From assembly GCA_052034445.1 (NCBI GenBank), contig JBPOIN010000093.1:1-35523 (forward strand): a DNA stretch of 35,523 nt, read 5' to 3'. A program made the translations under genes and the position numbers. Within the stretch, counting starts at the first letter, position 1. The number at the start of each line of letters is the position of its first letter. The notes below the pieces were generated by a model. That model made no database searches and was not told the DNA's origin. It saw only the letters and a list, made by a program, of their open reading frames with translations. The stretch is from Sterolibacterium sp052034445 (lineage in GTDB: Bacteria; Pseudomonadota; Gammaproteobacteria; Burkholderiales; Rhodocyclaceae). Positions 33,401 to 35,523 of the stretch are shown here, one piece after another.

Positions 33401-35523
33401 CGATCTGACCGATGGGGCGTCCTATTCCGTCCAGATGGCCAGCGGCGTGATTACCGATCTTGCCAGCAATGCGTATGCCGGCATCGGCGATGCGACTACG
33501 CTGAACTTCACCGCCGGTGTCGATACCACCGCACCGCTGCTGTCGACCAGCACACCAGCCGACAATGCCACCGCGGTTCTTGTCGGCGGCAACATCGTGT
33601 TGACCTTCAACGAGCAGATCAAGGCTGGCGCGGGCGATATCGTCATCAGCAATGGCTCGGATACGCAGACCATTCCTGTTGGCGACATCTTTGGCCAGGT
33701 TTCGATCAGCGGCAATGTCCTGACCATCAACCCGATGTGGGATCTGCAGCCGAACAGCACCTATTACGTGCAAATGGCCAGCGGCGTCATTACCGACACC
33801 TCGGGCAATGCTTTTGCCGGCATCAGCGACACGACGACGCTGAACTTTGCGACCCAGGATACGCTGGCCCCGACGCTGGTGAGCAGCACGCCGGCGGACA
33901 ATGCCACGGCCGTGGCGCTGGGCAGCAACATCGTGCTGACTTTCAGCGAAGCCGTGCAGGCCGGCACCGGCGACATCGTGATCAGCAACGGTGTCGATAC
34001 GCGCACCATCAGCGTCAGCGATGCTACCCAGGTGACGATCAGCGGCACGACCGTGACCATCAATCCGACGGCCGATCTCATCAATGGTTCTTATTACGTG
34101 CAGATGGCCAGCGGCGTGCTCACCGATCTGCAGGGCAATGCCTATGCGGGTATCGCCGACACGACAACCCTGAACTTCATGGTCAATGATGTCACTGCGC
34201 CGACGCTGTTGAGCAGCACCCCGGCCGACAATGCCATTGGCGTGACCGTGACCGACAACATCGTGCTGACTTTCAGCGAGGCGATCCAGGCCGGCACGGG
34301 CAACATCGTGATCAGCAATGGCACGGATACCCAGACGATTCCCGTTGGCGACATTTTTGGTCAGATTTCGATCAGCGGCAATGTCCTGACCATCAACCCG
34401 ATGTGGGATCTGCAGCCCAACAGCACCTATTACGTGCAGATGGCCAGCGGCGTCCTCAAGGATGTGGTCGGCAATTCCTTTGCCGGCATCAGCGATACGA
34501 CCACGCTGAATTTCAGCACCACGGATACCGTCGTACCGACACTCGTCAGCAGCACGCCGGTCGATGGCGCGAGCGCCGTGGCCGTGGGCAGCGATATTGT
34601 GCTGACCTTCAGCGAAGCCGTGCAGGCCGGTACCGGCAATATCGTCATCAGCAACGGCGCCGGCGATACGCGCACCATCAGCGTGACCGATGCGAGCCAG
34701 GTGACATTCAGTGGTACGACCGTCACCATCAATCCGACTGCCGATCTGGGCGCCGGTACTTACTCGGTGCAGATGGCCAGCGGTGTGATTACCGATTTGG
34801 GTGGCAATGCCTATGCCGGCATCACCGATACCACAACGTTGAGCTTCAGTACGCCCGATACCATGGCGCCATTGCTGATGAGCGCCCTGCCGGCGGATGA
34901 GGCGACCGCGGTTGCGGTCGGCAACAACATCATCCTGACCTTCAGCGAAGCCATGCAGATCGGTACGGGTGATATCGTCATCAGCAATGGCACGGATACG
35001 CAGACCATTCCGGTAACCGATACCACGTTCGGTCAGGTTTCGATCAGCGGCAATGTGGTGACCATCAATCCGCTCTGGGATCTGCAACTCGGCAGCACTT
35101 ATTACGTTCAGATGGCCAGCGGGGTTCTTCAGGATCTGGCGGGCAATCCCTATGCCGGTATCAGCGACACCACGACGCTGAATTTCACCACCGGCGCGGA
35201 TAGCACGGCGCCGACATTGTCGGGCAGTACGCCGGCCGACAATGCCACGGCCGTGGCGGTCGGCAACAGCATCGTGCTGACCTTCAACGAGCAGGTCAAG
35301 GCCGGTACGGGCAGCATCGTGATCAGCGACGGCGCCAGCGATACGCGCACGATCAATCTCGATGGCAGCACCTGGTATGTCGGTTCGGTAACCATCAGCG
35401 GCAACAAGGTGACCATTGATCCACTGCTGGATCTGAACCCGAACACCACCTATTCGGTGCAGATGGCTTCCGGCGTGATTCTCGATACGACCGGCAATGC
35501 CTATGCCGGCATCGCGACCGCCA
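27438..35523 (+). CDS. Giant type I-secreted Ig-like repeat adhesin (3' end outside the window)
   Basis: At least 2695 codons, open to the window edge. The N terminus (MSQDDLPQNI) has no Sec signal, fitting C-terminal type I export. In order: two 19-residue REVRI...DGR repeats (17-54); an Ala/Pro-rich stretch (about 100-170); a hydrophobic Gly segment SGGLLPALGGIGLLALAGGG followed by a Ser run (about 176-206), like the N-terminal retention region of LapA/BapA-type adhesins; a domain opening GSVADGYINGAKIYVDLDNDG with an EF-hand loop (232-243) and a later INPLTTLVQAYMDTHGG (about 215-470); one Ig-like domain (about 476-568); then 19 tandem Big_5/SwmB-like repeats. It should be a calcium-dependent surface or biofilm adhesin exported by the genes at 22233-27172. 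Any RTX repeats and secretion signal would be downstream. Confidence 0.9.
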   Translation, partial: MSQDDLPQNIKNTGYSREVRIDSDGRLVGSSGQAAREVRIGPDGRVIKAPKQPLDMAQQPVRTQQAKAPVPEAKPKLSAEEQQKILADNSGPTVADNIVKAQTGAAAEAEAAPAAVAAPAPVEPVVAQAPAVAESVAATTGVTESQSAAVGSSAGEGAMASAAGGSSTAGAGSSSSFSGGLLPALGGIGLLALAGGGGSSSSSSSSAAAVVQTLLSGSVADGYINGAKIYVDLDNDGLADTNENTNIVTNQSGAFSGNTTLAVSGHAILAVGGADTSTGLHNAFMVLKAPVGATVINPLTTLVQAYMDTHGGVTAAAATTAVANALGLSGVNLLTYNPLANSGATALAVQQAAAQVAAIATIAANDAGTLNALTTSNAVLDNLANAITSGSSLNLTNTTLLTSVLTGSGVVTSAATLATTVSTANTSIAAATSVAAVTAAQIQYASDLADTVAPLAAGTPDLLDSSDSGSNTSDNVTTDTTPTVQVAINATATDGTAVVPGDILNVYVNGVSGASAYTLTATDIANGYANVTLSTLAAGTYAITAKLTDQVGNVSSASGTLNITIESSAPPTLLGFAPVDDATAVDVASNIYLTFDKTVQAGSGNIVISNGTDTRTISVTDTWQVTFSGNTVTINPLWGGDLQLGSTYSVTMAAGVITDAYGNAYAGISDSTLFNFTTGTDNAAPTLIYSAPVDNATAVAVDGKIVLTFSEAIKAGTGNIVISDGASAQTIPIGDIFGQVAISGNTLTIDPMWNLQPNTTYYVQMASGVLTDLAGNSYAGISDATTLNFTTVNVSAPDTVAPVLSSSSPVDGATAVTVGSDVVLTFSETVQAGTGNIVISNGTDSRSISVTDATQVTISGNTVTINPSANLNPGGAYYVQMASGVLTDASGNAYAGIGDTTTLNFTTATSGTPPLLSSATPADNATGIVATSNIVLTFDKAIQAGTGNIVISNGTDTQTIPINDIFGQISISGSTLTINPMWDLQSGSTYYVQMASGVITDTSGNPYAGISDTTTLNFTTLDSTLPTLTASSPADNATAVAVGSNIVLTFSETVQAGVGNIVISDGTDTRTISVADATQVTISGNTVTLNPSADLNPNATYYIQMGSGVLTDTAGNAYAGISDTTTLNFSTSDTLGPMLTSSLPADGATVVAVGNNIVITFNEAVQFGTGNIVVSNGTDTQTIDVANSWGQATVSGSTLTINPIWDLQLGSTYYVQMASGVITDLVGNAYAGISDTTTLNFTTGTDVTAPTLSSSAPADNATAVAVGDNIVLTFNEQIKVGTGFILLSDGGADVRAIDVNNNWGQISVNNNVLTINPTNSLNPNTTYYVQMASGVITDTSGNAFGGIADTTTLNFTTVDTAAPTLVSSTPADEATAVAVGDNVVLTFSETVQAGTGNIVISNGADTRTISVSDATQVTIAGNTVTINPTADLVSGAYHVQMASGVLTDLAGNAYAGITDMTTLNFTVDDATAPTLSSSTPADNAITVAVDGNIVLTFSEAIKAGTGNIVISNGSDTQTIPINDIFGQIAISGNTLTINPMWDLQINSTYSVQMASGVITDMGGNPYAGISDTTTLNFTTPDSVAPTLASSTPTDNLTGVAIGNNIVLTFSEQVKAGTGNIVVTDGVGDTRTISVTDATQVTFSGTTVTINPTADLALNTTYSVQMASGVITDLTGNAYAGIADATTLNFTTLDPDAPTLVSSTPADNATAVVVGGNIVLTFSEAIQAGTGNIVISNGTDTQTIPIGDVFGQIAISGSTLTINPLWDLQPNSTYSVQMASGVITDLTGHSYIGITDATTLNFSTTDTLAPTLASSTPADNALSVAAGSNIVLTFSETVQAGSGNIVISDGTDTRTISVTDATQVTFSGTTVTINPTADLNINSSYHVQMASGVITDTAGNAYAGITDSTTLNFSTTDTMAPTLSSAVPADNATAVAVGNNIILTFSEAVQAGSGNIVISDGASDVRTISVTDPLQVSISGNVVTINPMFDLTDGASYSVQMASGVITDLASNAYAGIGDATTLNFTAGVDTTAPLLSTSTPADNATAVLVGGNIVLTFNEQIKAGAGDIVISNGSDTQTIPVGDIFGQVSISGNVLTINPMWDLQPNSTYYVQMASGVITDTSGNAFAGISDTTTLNFATQDTLAPTLVSSTPADNATAVALGSNIVLTFSEAVQAGTGDIVISNGVDTRTISVSDATQVTISGTTVTINPTADLINGSYYVQMASGVLTDLQGNAYAGIADTTTLNFMVNDVTAPTLLSSTPADNAIGVTVTDNIVLTFSEAIQAGTGNIVISNGTDTQTIPVGDIFGQISISGNVLTINPMWDLQPNSTYYVQMASGVLKDVVGNSFAGISDTTTLNFSTTDTVVPTLVSSTPVDGASAVAVGSDIVLTFSEAVQAGTGNIVISNGAGDTRTISVTDASQVTFSGTTVTINPTADLGAGTYSVQMASGVITDLGGNAYAGITDTTTLSFSTPDTMAPLLMSALPADEATAVAVGNNIILTFSEAMQIGTGDIVISNGTDTQTIPVTDTTFGQVSISGNVVTINPLWDLQLGSTYYVQMASGVLQDLAGNPYAGISDTTTLNFTTGADSTAPTLSGSTPADNATAVAVGNSIVLTFNEQVKAGTGSIVISDGASDTRTINLDGSTWYVGSVTISGNKVTIDPLLDLNPNTTYSVQMASGVILDTTGNAYAGIATA
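27486..27599 (+). repeat. Two 57-bp N-terminal repeats in the adhesin
   Basis: Two tandem 19-codon units (27486-27542 and 27543-27599). Each starts REVRI, then two residues and DGR: REVRIDSDGR and REVRIGPDGR. The first ten codons are nearly identical; the rest has diverged. They lie before the membrane-like Gly segment, so they would be on the periplasmic side if the protein is retained in the outer membrane (inference). Confidence 0.7.
28131..28166 (+). other. EF-hand calcium-binding loop in the adhesin
   Basis: The 12 codons read DLDNDGLADTNE: Asp at loop positions 1, 3 and 5, Gly at 6, Asp at 9 and Glu at 12. This is the full ligand pattern of a canonical EF-hand loop. It lies in the first globular domain after the Ser-rich linker and suggests that calcium organises the N-terminal part. 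Confidence 0.65.
29142..35523 (+). repeat. Tandem array of 19 Ig-like (Big_5/SwmB-like) repeats
   Basis: Units start at 29142, 29487, 29838, 30171, 30510, 30843, 31182, 31521, 31851, 32187, 32523, 32859, 33192, 33531, 33867, 34197, 34533, 34866 and 35208 (the last is cut by the window). Spacing is 330-351 bp, always a multiple of three. A typical unit reads APTL, SSTPADNATAVAVG, NIVLTFSEA, GTGNIVISNG, a variable centre, TINP, YVQMASGV, TD, GNAYAGI, TTLNF. Centres are of type A (TIP..D.FGQ and WDLQ), type B (RTISV.DATQV) or C (units 7 and 19). The order is B A B A B A C B A B A B B A B A B A C; unit 6 is a variant A. Confidence 0.93.

Noticed and set aside
30852..35087. Very long open frames on the minus strand opposite the repeat array (about 650 and 670 codons)
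   Set aside because: They mirror the repeat unit exactly, have no start region or family motif, and arise because the plus-strand repeats have a biased, nearly constant codon pattern. The plus-strand frame from 27438 carries the Ig-like domains.
29142..35523. The repeat array as a CRISPR or a non-coding satellite
   Set aside because: Unit spacing is always a multiple of three, the frame stays open through all units, and variation follows protein-domain logic. There are no short identical repeats with unique spacers.

Overview
The window looks like a chromosomal segment of a fairly GC-rich Betaproteobacterium, probably of the Rhodocyclales/Nitrosomonadales type. The main evidence is the order def-fmt-rsmB-DUF4390-ntrY-ntrX on one strand, followed divergently by LysM-dprA-smg-topB, an arrangement familiar from that class. 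The taxonomic call is inference from gene order and codon use. No rRNA, tRNA, CRISPR array, insertion sequence or phage gene was recognised.

Layout. (1) 1-5822, minus strand: a housekeeping and regulatory block, transcribed def, fmt, rsmB, a DUF4390 gene, ntrY, ntrX, with stop/start overlaps at three of the junctions. (2) 5931-11606, plus strand: LysM protein, dprA, smg and topB. (3) 11682-14637, plus strand: a GNAT-like protein of unknown role and a caspase-like lipoprotein. (4) 14649-18958, minus strand: a SWIM/SNF2 helicase and, downstream of it, oxyR. (5) 19168-20073: a ROK sugar kinase, which abuts exactly a convergent TonB-domain coiled-coil protein (20074-21804). (6) 22233 to the window edge, plus strand: a type I secretion locus (TolC-like outer-membrane protein, LapB-type ABC exporter, HlyD/LapC-type adaptor) followed by a giant adhesin-like gene that starts at 27438 and is still open at 35523.

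The accessory highlight is the secretion locus and its probable substrate. The substrate lacks a Sec signal. It has a hydrophobic Gly/Ser segment near its N terminus, a textbook EF-hand loop, and at least 19 Ig-like (Big_5/SwmB-like) repeats of 330-351 bp. These repeats show higher-order organisation: alternating A and B types, with block boundaries before units 2, 7, 14 and 19. The natural reading is a calcium-dependent, surface-retained or secreted biofilm adhesin exported by the three upstream proteins. Its C terminus, where an RTX-type secretion signal would lie, is outside the window.

The second candidate of interest is the caspase-like lipoprotein (12811-14637), which joins a lipobox, a CsgG-like N-terminal region, a TPR-like middle and an intact His/Cys caspase fold. 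Apart from these, the window is mostly ordinary core genome. All family assignments were made by eye from motifs; no database search was run.
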